A DNA stretch of 64,000 nt, taken from assembly GCF_900111685.1 (NCBI RefSeq), contig NZ_FOHX01000002.1, forward strand, positions 555,869-619,868. Direction: 5' to 3'. The position numbers and the translations under genes are program-made. The notes beneath the pieces were generated by a model. That model ran no database searches and was not told the origin of the DNA. It worked only from the letters and a program-made list of their open reading frames with translations. Position 1 is the stretch's first letter. The number at the start of each line of letters is the position of its first letter. Of this stretch, positions 1-7,777 are shown in pieces. Origin of the DNA: Nonomuraea wenchangensis. GTDB lineage: Bacteria; Actinomycetota; Actinomycetes; Streptosporangiales; Streptosporangiaceae.

Positions 1-684
1 TCCCTCGAACCGCCATGCGGTCCCACGCCTCAGGTGAGCTTCCCACTCCCTGCCTTTGGCCAGCAATCGCGTCCGTTTGGCGTCTGCGAGACTGAATCCC
101 AGGCTGGTGGCGTGATCGTAGGAGGGACACAACCGTCGGTCGTCCTGTTCTCGGCCGATCAGGACCGCCCAGTTGGCCGGGTGCCGATCGCGGTTCGCGA
201 TCAACGCGTCCAGCATCGTGTAACCGGCGAACACCTCGAAGGCGCCGAACTCTTCAGGCCCGTCGAACCCCGGTGGATGCCGGTAACCCTCAAGCGCTGA
301 CCGGATATTGAGCAACGTGTGTCCTTCGTGACTCTTGTCCATGGGGTCGTGGTCTCTCCCCAGGAAGCTTGTGAGCAGGAGGAACCCGGGCTGCAACTCC
401 CATCCGGGCAGGGTCACGTCGTAGGAGACGCACCCGCGGCGACCCGACCGAACCGCCAGGTCGATCTCAGCGCTGGGGACGCCCAGCTCGGCAGCCAGCA
501 CCGCGGCGAGCTTCTCCGGCCAATGATCCGCGCGCTCCGCGTCATCGTTGCGCACATTCGGCTTGAAAAGTGCCCGGCGCCCGAACACCGGCTGGATCAG
601 CCAGATCTTCTCGTCGGAGCCCTCCGGCTCATAAAGATCGACGGCCCAGTCGGTCACGTCTAAGACGGGAAAGGGAAAGGCCAC
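1..684 (-). CDS. HipA-like kinase domain protein (partial, 3' end outside window)
   Basis: An open frame of 228 codons reads from a GTG at 684 to the window edge without a stop. Residues that look like a HipA/PI-kinase fold are visible: FKP (Lys41, candidate ATP-binding lysine), the catalytic-loop motif NRDRHPANW (residues 164-172, like N.DRH..N of HipA C-terminal domains) and YDHATSLGF (189-197), the probable metal-binding Asp. The N-terminus lacks a separate HipB-interacting domain and no HipB-like antitoxin gene precedes it, so this is more likely one of the solitary actinobacterial HipA-like proteins than a classical toxin. It lies downstream of tRNA-Lys on the same strand. No clear ribosome-binding site precedes the GTG, so the start is tentative. 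The C-terminus is not in the window. Confidence 0.7.
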   Translation of the reverse strand, partial: MAFPFPVLDVTDWAVDLYEPEGSDEKIWLIQPVFGRRALFKPNVRNDDAERADHWPEKLAAVLAAELGVPSAEIDLAVRSGRRGCVSYDVTLPGWELQPGFLLLTSFLGRDHDPMDKSHEGHTLLNIRSALEGYRHPPGFDGPEEFGAFEVFAGYTMLDALIANRDRHPANWAVLIGREQDDRRLCPSYDHATSLGFSLADAKRTRLLAKGREWEAHLRRGTAWRFEG

Positions 685-778
685 GCCAGGAACCGTACAG
701 GCACGACACTGCCGACGACGGCTCAATCGCGCCGGCCAGGACCGCCACCCCTTGAGGCGGCGAAGCGCCTGGAAACAG

Positions 779-814
779 AGAAACCCCAGGCCAAGACATC
801 GACCTGGGGTTTCT
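779..814 (-). terminator. Intrinsic terminator of tRNA-Lys
   Basis: A perfect 12-base inverted repeat (arms 779-790 and 803-814, loop of 12). Read on the minus strand it ends in CCTGGGGTTTCT followed by a pyrimidine-rich tract. It begins 7 bases beyond the tRNA 3' end, so it most likely ends the tRNA transcript and insulates the HipA-like gene. Confidence 0.75.
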
Positions 815-820
815 GTGCGG

Positions 821-894
821 TGCGCCGCCAGGGACTCGAACCCCGGACCCGCTGATTAAGAGTCAGCTGCTCTGACCAACTGAGCTAGCGGCGC
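821..894 (-). tRNA. tRNA-Lys (anticodon CTT)
   Basis: A 74-base sequence folds as a cloverleaf: acceptor GCGCCGC / GCGGCGC with discriminator A, D-arm starting TAGCTCAGTTGG, anticodon loop CTCTTAA (anticodon CTT) and T-loop GTTCGAGTC. The CCA end is not encoded, as usual in actinobacteria. An identical 74-base gene lies at 35704-35777 on the same strand. Confidence 0.97.
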
Positions 895-907
895 CTTGCA
901 CGAAGGA

Positions 908-936
908 ATATACCGGTCATCCCCATCCTGGTCGAA
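908..936 (-). promoter_or_regulatory. Promoter of tRNA-Lys
   Basis: On the minus strand TTCGAC (936-931) and TATATT (913-908) are separated by 17 bases, a good -35/-10 pair, with the -10 ending 13 bases before the mature tRNA 5' end. Seen in sequence; the start site is inferred. Confidence 0.65.
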
Positions 937-995
937 TCGGTCAAAGGCGACGCTCAGTTGCTAGAATAAAGTTCGGCCCGCAGACAGGAGCATAG

Positions 996-1835
996 ATGTT
1001 CGACTCGCCCGCCGACGTGACGGAACGGCTCGCCGCCGTGGACTACCTCTCCGACGACGCCATCTCCACCTCGGTGTTCCTGGCCGCGGCGCTGGGCAAG
1101 CCGCTGCTGGTGGAAGGCCCGGCCGGGGTCGGCAAGACGCAGCTCGCCAAGGCGGTCGCCGCGGCGACCGGGTCCGAGCTGATCCGGCTGCAGTGCTACG
1201 AGGGTCTGGACGAGGCCCGCGCCCTCTACGAGTGGAACTACAAGAAGCAGCTCCTCCGCATCCAGGCGACCAGCGCCGACGACGACATCTTCACCGAGGA
1301 GTTCCTGCTGGAGCGCCCGCTGCTCAAGGCCATCAGGTCCGACCGGCCCACCGTGCTGCTCATCGACGAGACCGACAAGGCCGACGTCGAGGTGGAGGGC
1401 CTGCTGCTGGAGCTGCTGTCGGACTTCCAGGTGACGATCCCCGAGCTCGGCACCGTCGTGGCCCGCCGCCGGCCGTACGTCGTGCTGACCTCCAACGCCA
1501 CCCGCGAGCTGTCGGAGGCGCTCAAGCGGCGCTGCCTCTACCTGCACATCGAGTACCCGACGCCGGAGCGGGAGCGCGACATCGTGCTCAGCCAGGTGCC
1601 GGGCATCCGGGGCGACCTCGCCGAGCAGCTCGCGAGGACCGTCGCGACGATGCGGGCGCTGGAGCTGAAGAAGGCCCCGTCGGTGGCCGAGACCGTCGAC
1701 TGGGCCAACACCCTGCTCGCCCTCGGCAGGGAGGAGCTGGACGAGGCCACCGTCGCGGGCACCCTGGGCGTGGTGCTCAAGCACGCCGCCGACCACACGC
1801 GGGCGGTCAAGGAGCTGGGGCTTCCCGATGCCTGA
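996..1835 (+). CDS. MoxR-family AAA+ ATPase
   Basis: A 279-residue AAA+ protein. Walker A is GPAGVGKT (residues 41-48), Walker B LLIDETD (about 121-127), and a sensor-1-like LTSNATRE follows near 165. MoxR ATPases act as chaperone-like ATPases that mature or activate partner complexes, usually with a von Willebrand factor A protein encoded next door, as here. GGAG at about 985 gives a reasonable ribosome-binding site for the ATG, and TAGAAT at 962-967 may be the -10. The frame overlaps the downstream VWA gene by 8 bases, so the two are probably co-translated. The client enzyme is unknown: no CO dehydrogenase or other known MoxR client is nearby. Confidence 0.9.
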   Translation: MFDSPADVTERLAAVDYLSDDAISTSVFLAAALGKPLLVEGPAGVGKTQLAKAVAAATGSELIRLQCYEGLDEARALYEWNYKKQLLRIQATSADDDIFTEEFLLERPLLKAIRSDRPTVLLIDETDKADVEVEGLLLELLSDFQVTIPELGTVVARRRPYVVLTSNATRELSEALKRRCLYLHIEYPTPERERDIVLSQVPGIRGDLAEQLARTVATMRALELKKAPSVAETVDWANTLLALGREELDEATVAGTLGVVLKHAADHTRAVKELGLPDA

Positions 1836-3201
1836 GGCCGGCTCGCTGGTCGATCGGCACGTCGGGTTCGTACGGGCGCTCCGCGAGGCCGGGGTGCCCG
1901 TGTCGGTCGCCGAGGGGCTGGACGCCGCCAACGCGCTGCGCGTGGTCGAACTCGTGGACCGGGAGTCGCTGCGGGCCGCGTACGCGGCGACGCTGGTCAA
2001 GAAGCCCGCCTACCGGCCGGGGTTCGACGTGCTGTTCGACCTCTGGTTCCCGGCCACGACGACCGGGCTGCGCGCCCCGCGCGAGGAGCCGCTGGACCCG
2101 GAGACGGCGACCGTCGAGGAGCTGCGGGCGTACCTCGCGCAGTTGCTGACCGACGGCGGCGAGGCCGAGATGCGGGCGTTCGCGCAGGCCATGGTGAGCA
2201 GGTTCGGGCGGCAGCAGGCGTCCGGGCCCGGCCGGCAGAACTGGTTCTCCTACAGCGTCCTGCGGGCCCTGTCCCCCGAGACGCTGATGGCCCGCATCCT
2301 GCGCGAGGTCCTGGCCGGGCAGGAGCGCGGCGGGCTGGCGGAGAAGACCGTGCGGCAGCGGGTCAACTCCGGGATCCGGCGCTTCGAGGAGGAGGTGGCG
2401 ACCGATGTCCGCCGCCGCATCGCCGAGGACTCGGGCGTGGAGCGCATCGCCCGCTCCGCCGTACGCCCGCCGCTCGACCAGATCGACTTCCTGCGCATCA
2501 CCAAGGCCGACCTGTCCCGGCTGCGCAGGGAGGTGCACCCGCTGGCCCGGCGGCTGGCGGCGCGGCTGACGATCAAGCACAGGAAGGGGCGGCGCGGGCG
2601 GCTCGACTTCCGCCGCACGGTGCGGGCCTCGCTGCAGAGCGGCGGCGTCCCGCTGACCACGCACTTCAAGCCGCCCCGGCCGCACAAGCCGGAGCTGGTC
2701 ATCCTCTGCGACACCAGCGACTCGGTCTCGTCGTTCGCGCACTTCACGCTGCTGCTGACGTACGCGCTGCGTGAGCAGTTCACGAAGGTGCGGGCGTTCG
2801 GCTTCGTGGACACGGTGGACGAGATCACCCGGTTCTTCCAGCCCGGCGCGGACGTGGTCGAGGCGATGACCCGGCTGGCGAACGAGGCCGACATGGTCCG
2901 CTTCGGCCGCACCAACTACGGCCACAGCCTGGAGCGTTTCGCCGAGCGCTACTGCGACGCGATCGGTCCCAAGACCTCGCTGCTGATCCTCGGCGACGCG
3001 CGCTCCAACTACCAGCCGCCCGCCCTCGACCTGCTGAAGTCGCTGGCCGGCAAGGCCCGTCACGCCTACTGGCTGAACCCGGAGCCCAAGCAGCAGTGGG
3101 ACACCGGCGACTCGGTGGCGAGCGACTACGCCACGATCGTCCCGATGTACGAGTGCCGCAACGTCGCCCAGCTCACCGCGTTCATCGAGACCCTGGCCTG
3201 A
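1828..3201 (+). CDS. VWA domain-containing (CoxE-like) protein
   Basis: A 457-residue protein whose C-terminal half carries a von Willebrand A domain. The MIDAS motif appears as CDTSDSVSS (Asp near residue 295), and TNYG further on supplies the second metal-site Thr. The N-terminal 250 residues are helical and charged, as in CoxE-like partners of MoxR. The start ATG lies inside the end of the ATPase gene. Together they form a MoxR-VWA pair thought to remodel or load metal into a client protein; the client cannot be named. The last 20 bases overlap the convergent zinc-ribbon gene, so the 3' ends are very tightly packed. Confidence 0.88.
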   Translation: MPEAGSLVDRHVGFVRALREAGVPVSVAEGLDAANALRVVELVDRESLRAAYAATLVKKPAYRPGFDVLFDLWFPATTTGLRAPREEPLDPETATVEELRAYLAQLLTDGGEAEMRAFAQAMVSRFGRQQASGPGRQNWFSYSVLRALSPETLMARILREVLAGQERGGLAEKTVRQRVNSGIRRFEEEVATDVRRRIAEDSGVERIARSAVRPPLDQIDFLRITKADLSRLRREVHPLARRLAARLTIKHRKGRRGRLDFRRTVRASLQSGGVPLTTHFKPPRPHKPELVILCDTSDSVSSFAHFTLLLTYALREQFTKVRAFGFVDTVDEITRFFQPGADVVEAMTRLANEADMVRFGRTNYGHSLERFAERYCDAIGPKTSLLILGDARSNYQPPALDLLKSLAGKARHAYWLNPEPKQQWDTGDSVASDYATIVPMYECRNVAQLTAFIETLA

Positions 3202-3586
3202 CGGTCAGGTCCGCGTCCGTCGCCCCGCACACCGGGCAGGCGGCGAGGGCGGTGTCCGCGCGCAGCGGCGTGCCGCAGGCCGCGCACCGGCCCTCGTACG
3301 CGAGCCGGCCCCGCCCGTCCCTGGCTCCGAGGCGCGGCAGGGCGGCGGCCACCGCCGGATGCCGCCAGGCGGGGGTCTTGCGTCCGGGGGCGGGGCCGCG
3401 GACCGCGAGGAACAGCCGGGACTCCGTGCCGAGCGCCGGCTCGTACGGCAGGCGGCGGGCCAGCGCCTCGCCGAGCACGTCCCGCAGCCGGTCGTCGGGC
3501 AGGGCCAGCAGCTCCGGCAGCAGCCGCTCGACGGTGATCCGCGCCACGGCGTCACGCAGCTCCTCCAGAGGCAGGTCCTCGTTCAT
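3182..3586 (-). CDS. Small zinc-ribbon protein A
   Basis: A 134-residue protein beginning MNEDLPLEELRD. Its C-terminal part holds two CxxC knuckles (CAACG and CPVCG) typical of a rubredoxin-like zinc ribbon; the N-terminal half is helical. The order of parts (helical region, a RLFLAV/YFLAV block, then the ribbon) matches the gene just upstream, so the two look like diverged tandem paralogues. The start codon overlaps the stop of the upstream gene (ATGA). No enzymatic motif is seen; a protein- or nucleic-acid-binding role is only a guess. It converges on the VWA gene with a 20-base overlap. Confidence 0.75.
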   Translation of the reverse strand: MNEDLPLEELRDAVARITVERLLPELLALPDDRLRDVLGEALARRLPYEPALGTESRLFLAVRGPAPGRKTPAWRHPAVAAALPRLGARDGRGRLAYEGRCAACGTPLRADTALAACPVCGATDADLTVRPGSR

Positions 3587-3942
3587 GTGAGGTACGCCGG
3601 CTCGTCGCAGATCGGGCAGCGGACGCGCTTGCGGCTGCCGGCGAGGCTCACCCGGCAGCGCGCGCAGCCGCCGCTCTGCACCAGGCCCCAGTCGACGTCG
3701 CGCCGGTCGCCGCCGTAGTGGGCGGCGTCGGGGTAGGCGACGGCGGTGTAGCCGGGCGGGCCGGCCCAGCGGCCGGTGCGGGGGTCGCGTTCGCGGGTGG
3801 CGACGGCCAGGAAGTAGCGGCTCCCGGGGGCGTCCTCCGGGGTGCGCGCCTCGAAGACCTGCCGCAGCAGGTGGGTCAGCCATTCGTCGGGCAGCGACCG
3901 TAAGTGGGTGACCAGTGTGTACGGATCAAGCGATTCGGACAT
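3583..3942 (-). CDS. Small zinc-ribbon protein B
   Basis: A 119-residue protein from the internal start MSESLDPYTL; a longer reading from 3978 adds 12 unlikely residues. It contains YFLAVATRERDP and ends in a zinc ribbon with CARC and CPIC knuckles. It is translationally coupled (ATGA) to the paralogue downstream. It faces the MoxR-VWA pair, so a common role is possible but unproven. I do not recognise a named family. Confidence 0.75.
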   Translation of the reverse strand: MSESLDPYTLVTHLRSLPDEWLTHLLRQVFEARTPEDAPGSRYFLAVATRERDPRTGRWAGPPGYTAVAYPDAAHYGGDRRDVDWGLVQSGGCARCRVSLAGSRKRVRCPICDEPAYLT

Positions 3943-4040
3943 GAACCGATGATCGCAGCCGTCGTGCCGCCGGACCATGGACCGGCGGCACGATCGGCGA
4001 TCCCGGCCGGGGCCGAGCCGGGATCGCGGGGAAGGTGGTC

Positions 4041-4814
4041 TCAGGCGGCGGCCTTGAGCAGCTCCTTGGCCGCGGTGCGGGTGAGCAGCTCGATCTGCTC
4101 GTCGGTGTAGACGCGCCCCTCAACGGCCTTGATGACCTTGGAGGCGACGCGCGGCTTGAGCACCGTCAGCCCCTCGGCCACGAAGACGCCGCCCCTGGGC
4201 AGCAGGCCGCAGTGGACCGCGAGCATGGGCGAGATCGTCACCTGGACGCCGGTCTCGCGGGTCAGCAGGTCGCCGAACGACTCGGCGGTCTTGACGAGCT
4301 TGCTCGCGTAGGTGGAGCCGTATTTCTCGCCGAAGAACAGCCGTCCGCCGTAGACGTTGATGTCGGTGTCGGGGCTCCAGGACTCGTTGTCCACGATCCA
4401 CACGCCGGCGGGGCCGATGATCAGGTGGTCGATGGACGCCTCGCCCTTGACCGCGCGCCCGTCGAGCACGGTGTAGCCCTGCCGGCCCAGGGAGCGGCGC
4501 AGGAGGCGGGCGGTGATGGTCTCACCGTGCTTGGCGCCGCGCCAGACGGCGGTGGCGTGGAAGGCGCGCCAGTCGAGATACCAGTCGACCGCGGCCACGA
4601 GGGCGGCGACCAGGAGACCCACCAGGACCGAGGCTCCGGAGAGGTCGAAGCGCAGGGCCACCGCGACGCCGACGACGAACCCCACGCCCGCCTTGACGTA
4701 TCTGGACCTGCGGCGGTTTGTGGCGTCCTCGCGCCACAGTTTCTCGTACCACCACTGCGCGGAATTTCCTGTGTATTTGTCGCTTGGCTGCACGTAGATC
4801 GAGCCACCGGGCAC
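4041..4814 (-). CDS. NERD-domain membrane protein
   Basis: A 257-residue protein from a GTG preceded, at 6 bases, by the strong ribosome-binding sequence GGGGGAG (4827-4821); an ATG at 4880 in the same frame is the alternative. Two hydrophobic segments (about residues 39-54 and 60-79) suggest a membrane hairpin, followed by a nuclease-related (NERD) domain whose core reads GEASIDHLIIGPAGVWIVDN (about 124-143). NERD domains are distant relatives of restriction-type nucleases, found in many bacterial proteins of unknown role. Substrate and activity are unknown. The gene is solitary and diverges from the TetR gene. Confidence 0.8.
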   Translation of the reverse strand: MPGGSIYVQPSDKYTGNSAQWWYEKLWREDATNRRRSRYVKAGVGFVVGVAVALRFDLSGASVLVGLLVAALVAAVDWYLDWRAFHATAVWRGAKHGETITARLLRRSLGRQGYTVLDGRAVKGEASIDHLIIGPAGVWIVDNESWSPDTDINVYGGRLFFGEKYGSTYASKLVKTAESFGDLLTRETGVQVTISPMLAVHCGLLPRGGVFVAEGLTVLKPRVASKVIKAVEGRVYTDEQIELLTRTAAKELLKAAA

Positions 4815-4956
4815 GGCAAACTCCCCCAAAGAGTAGGAAATGTGCAGGATCTGCCACGCCGAAGATCCCTCGCTGGTCATGGGATACCCGGCTCGCAACC
4901 AAGGCAAGCCTAAGGTGAGACGATTGGCACCGGCAAGCAGGGTGGCCCCTGCGTCA

Positions 4957-4970
4957 ACCGACCAGTCGGT
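4957..4970. promoter_or_regulatory. Probable TetR operator at the regulator's own promoter
   Basis: ACCGACCAGTCGGT is a palindrome with perfect 6-base arms. It abuts TATGCT (4970-4975), a good -10, which ends 6 bases before the GTG of the TetR gene, suggesting a leaderless transcript. A 13-of-16 match lies at 8991-9006 in front of the acyl-CoA dehydrogenase operon. Binding by the TetR protein is inferred. Confidence 0.7.
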
Positions 4971-4981
4971 ATGCTGTCCCG

Positions 4982-5590
4982 GTGACCAAGGGGCAGCATG
5001 GGAAAGACGAACCGGTCCGGCAGCGACTGCTCGCCGAGGCGACCCGGCTGTTCGCCGAGCGCGGGTTCGAGGGCACCTCCGTGCAGGAGATCGTCGTGGC
5101 GGCGGGCGTCACCAAGGGCGCCATGTACCACTATTTCGACTCCAAGGATGACCTGCTGCGCGAGATCTACGGCCGGGTCCTGCGCATGCAGCTCGACCGG
5201 CTCACCCGGATCGCGGGCGGCTCGGGCACGATCGAGCAGCGCCTGCACCGCGCCGCCGCCGACGTCGTCGAGACCACGACCGCCAACCTCGACGACTCCA
5301 AGATCTTCTTCCGGTCGATGCACCTGCTCGCCCCGGAGACCCAGAAGACCGTACGCGCCGAGCGCCGCCGCTACCACGAGCGTTTCCGCGACCTCGTGGC
5401 CGAGGGGCAGCGCACCGGCGTCTTCTCCGGCAAGGTCCCCGCCGAGCTGGTCGTCGACTACTTCTTCGGCTCGGTGCACCACCTGGGCACGTGGTTCCAC
5501 GCGGACGGGCCGCTGACCGGCGCCCAGGTGGGCAGGCACTTCGCCGACCTACTGCTCGCCTCCCTCGGGGCCGGGCACGTCGACGAGTGA
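4982..5590 (+). CDS. TetR-family regulator of the acyl-CoA dehydrogenase operon
   Basis: A 202-residue TetR protein. The N-terminal helix-turn-helix is clear (TSVQEIVVAAGVTKG then MYHYFDSKDDLL, about residues 33-60); the rest is an all-helical ligand/dimer domain. The palindrome just upstream and its near-copy in the promoter of the convergent operon suggest that it represses itself and that operon, probably relieved by an acyl-CoA or related metabolite as in other FadR/KstR-type TetR proteins. The exact effector is unknown. Its 3' end overlaps the last dehydrogenase gene by 42 bases in antisense, which is unusually long. Confidence 0.88.
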   Translation: MTKGQHGKDEPVRQRLLAEATRLFAERGFEGTSVQEIVVAAGVTKGAMYHYFDSKDDLLREIYGRVLRMQLDRLTRIAGGSGTIEQRLHRAAADVVETTTANLDDSKIFFRSMHLLAPETQKTVRAERRRYHERFRDLVAEGQRTGVFSGKVPAELVVDYFFGSVHHLGTWFHADGPLTGAQVGRHFADLLLASLGAGHVDE

Positions 5591-6610
5591 GGCCAGGGCG
5601 GCCCGGTGGTCGCCCGGCGTGCCGAGCGCGATCTCCGAGGACTTCGCGCGCTTGAGATAGAGATGTACGGGGTGCTCCCACGTCATCCCGATCCCGCCGT
5701 GCAGCTGCACCGCCTCCTCGGCCACGCGCACCGCGACCCCGGCGTTCCACGCCTGCGCCACGGCCACCGAGACGGCCGAAGGATCGGCCACCGCGTTGCG
5801 GGCCGCGGCCCGCGCGCGTACGACGTCCAGCCACAGATCGGCCAGCCGGTGCTTGATCGCCTGGAAGGAGCCGACGGGCCGGGCGAACTGGTGGCGCTCC
5901 TTGACGTAGCCGAGCGTCGTCTCCAGGCACCACTCCGCCACGCCGAGCTGCTCGCTGGCCAGCAGCGCCGCGCCGAGCCGCAGCACGGCGGCCAGGTCGC
6001 AGGCTCCCACGTGCCTGGCCTCGGCCCGGTCGAAGGTCACCGTGGCTACCGGCCTGGTCAGGTCCAGCGACGGCCCCGCCGTCACCACGGCCGCCGCCGC
6101 CTCGACCGCGTACAGCTCGCCGTCCACGGGCACCAGCAGCACGTCGGCCGCGTCCGCCCCGGCCACGCCGGTGACCGTGCCGGACAGCCGGCCGCCCTCC
6201 GCCCGCACCGCCGAGCCGCGCTGCGGCCGGTACGGCGAGGCCGCGAACGACACCGCGAGCGCCGCCGTACGTCGTCCTTCGGCCAGCTCGCCGAGCAGCG
6301 CGTCCCTGGTGGGCAGCAGCGCCCGGGTGGCGAGCACCGCGCTGGTGAGGAACGGCACCGGCGTCACGGCCCGGCCCAGCTCCTCCAGCACCACGCCCGC
6401 CTCGCCAGGCCCGGCTCCCGCGCCGCCCAGCTCCTCGGGGATCAGCAGCCCGGCCACGCCGATCTCGCCGGCCAGCGTCTTCCACAGGTCCAGGTCGGCC
6501 GGCTCGGACTCCACCCGCTTGAGCACGGCGGCCGGCGGGCAGCGGTCGGCCAGCAGCGCGCGCACGCTCGCGCGCAGTTCCTCCTCGATCTCGGTGTAGA
6601 GCAGGGTCAT
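5549..6610 (-). CDS. Acyl-CoA dehydrogenase, probable non-catalytic subunit
   Basis: A 353-residue acyl-CoA dehydrogenase homologue beginning MTLLYTEIEEEL. The C-terminal FAD-binding part has QLHGGIGMTWEHPVHLYLKR. The catalytic Glu found in the EGG/YEG segment of active subunits is not evident; the equivalent stretch reads GGIGMTWEHP. In mycobacteria, adjacent fadE genes often encode the two subunits of alpha2-beta2 dehydrogenases in which only one carries the catalytic base. The ATGA overlap with the 387-residue dehydrogenase upstream suggests they form such a heteromer. Substrate unknown. Confidence 0.85.
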   Translation of the reverse strand: MTLLYTEIEEELRASVRALLADRCPPAAVLKRVESEPADLDLWKTLAGEIGVAGLLIPEELGGAGAGPGEAGVVLEELGRAVTPVPFLTSAVLATRALLPTRDALLGELAEGRRTAALAVSFAASPYRPQRGSAVRAEGGRLSGTVTGVAGADAADVLLVPVDGELYAVEAAAAVVTAGPSLDLTRPVATVTFDRAEARHVGACDLAAVLRLGAALLASEQLGVAEWCLETTLGYVKERHQFARPVGSFQAIKHRLADLWLDVVRARAAARNAVADPSAVSVAVAQAWNAGVAVRVAEEAVQLHGGIGMTWEHPVHLYLKRAKSSEIALGTPGDHRAALASLVDVPGPEGGEQ

Positions 6611-7770
6611 CGCGGCAGGTCCTTCCAGGGCACGTCCTTGTCGACGCGGGGTTCGGAGGGCAGGCCGAGCACCCGCTCGGCGATGATGTTGCGCAGGATC
6701 TCCGACGTGCCGCCTTCGATCGAGTTGCCCTTGGCCCGCAGGTAGCGGTAGCCGGGCCCGCGGCCGAAGAAGTCGACGTCCTCGGAACGCCGGAACGCCC
6801 AGTCGTCGTAGCCGAGGTCGCGGTTGAACTCGACGTCGAAGCCGGTCAGCGCCTGGTTGAGCTTGGCGAACGACAGCTTCATCCCCGACCCCTCGGGCCC
6901 CGGCTGCCCGGCGGCGAGCTGCTCGCGCAGCCGCGCGCCCGACAGGCGGGTGACCTCGGCCTCCACCCACAGCGACAGCAGCCGCTGGTGCAGGTCGTGG
7001 GTACGCAGCTCGGGACGCTCGCGCCAGGCGTCGAGCACCGTCGCCATGACGCCGCCGCCGCGCCGGGTGGGCGCGCCGCCGATGGCCACGCGCTCGTTCA
7101 TGAGCGTGGTCTGCGCGACCCGCCAGCCGTCGCCGACCTCGCCGAGCCGCAGGTCGTCGGAGAGCCGCACCCCGGTGAGGAAGACCTCGTTGAACTCGGC
7201 CTCGCCGGTGATCTGCCGCAGGGGCCGCACCTCGACGCCGGGGGCCTGCATGTCGCACACGAAGTACGTCAGCCCGCGGTGCTTGGGCACGTCGGGGTCG
7301 GTACGGGTGACGAGGATGGCCCAGCGGGCGTGGTGGGCGCCGGACGTCCACACCTTCTGGCCGTCCACCACCCACTCGTCGCCGTCGCGTACCGCGCGGG
7401 TGGCGAGCGTGGCCAGGTCGGAGCCGGCGCCGGGCTCGCTGAAGAGCTGGCACCAGATCTCCTCGCCGGTCCACAGGGGGCGCAGGAAGCGGCGTTTCTG
7501 CTCCTCGGTGCCGAACGCCAGGATCGTCGGCGCGGCCATGCCGAGCCCGATGCCCTGCTTGCCGCCGTTGATCTGCGGGGTGTCGGCCAGCTCCCGCTCG
7601 ACGACCTGCTGCAGCTCGCGGGGCGCGCCGAGCCCGCCGAGCCCCTTGGGGAACCACACCCACGCGAGCCCGGCGTCGAACCTGGCCCGCAGGAACTCCA
7701 GCCGGTCCCCCGCCGGGTCGTGCCCGGCCAGGAACTCCGCCACCCGCTCCTTGATCTCCGCCTCGTTCAC
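6607..7770 (-). CDS. Acyl-CoA dehydrogenase, probable catalytic subunit
   Basis: A 387-residue acyl-CoA dehydrogenase. It has the FAD-contact sequence WCQLFSEPGAGSDLA and, near the C-terminus, NSIEGGTSEILRNIIAERVL, in which the Glu of EGG is the likely catalytic base. It introduces the alpha-beta double bond in a CoA thioester, passing electrons to electron-transfer flavoprotein. It lies 7 bases downstream of the first dehydrogenase and overlaps the smaller subunit gene by 4 bases. This supports a heterotetrameric enzyme, possibly for a bulky or branched substrate; the substrate is inferred only from family precedent. Confidence 0.9.
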   Translation of the reverse strand: MNEAEIKERVAEFLAGHDPAGDRLEFLRARFDAGLAWVWFPKGLGGLGAPRELQQVVERELADTPQINGGKQGIGLGMAAPTILAFGTEEQKRRFLRPLWTGEEIWCQLFSEPGAGSDLATLATRAVRDGDEWVVDGQKVWTSGAHHARWAILVTRTDPDVPKHRGLTYFVCDMQAPGVEVRPLRQITGEAEFNEVFLTGVRLSDDLRLGEVGDGWRVAQTTLMNERVAIGGAPTRRGGGVMATVLDAWRERPELRTHDLHQRLLSLWVEAEVTRLSGARLREQLAAGQPGPEGSGMKLSFAKLNQALTGFDVEFNRDLGYDDWAFRRSEDVDFFGRGPGYRYLRAKGNSIEGGTSEILRNIIAERVLGLPSEPRVDKDVPWKDLPR

Positions 7771-7777
7771 CTCTGCC

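Noticed and set aside
34-663. Two plus-strand frames at the window start
   Set aside because: They are opposite the HipA-like gene, which has a coherent kinase signature; the plus frames have none.
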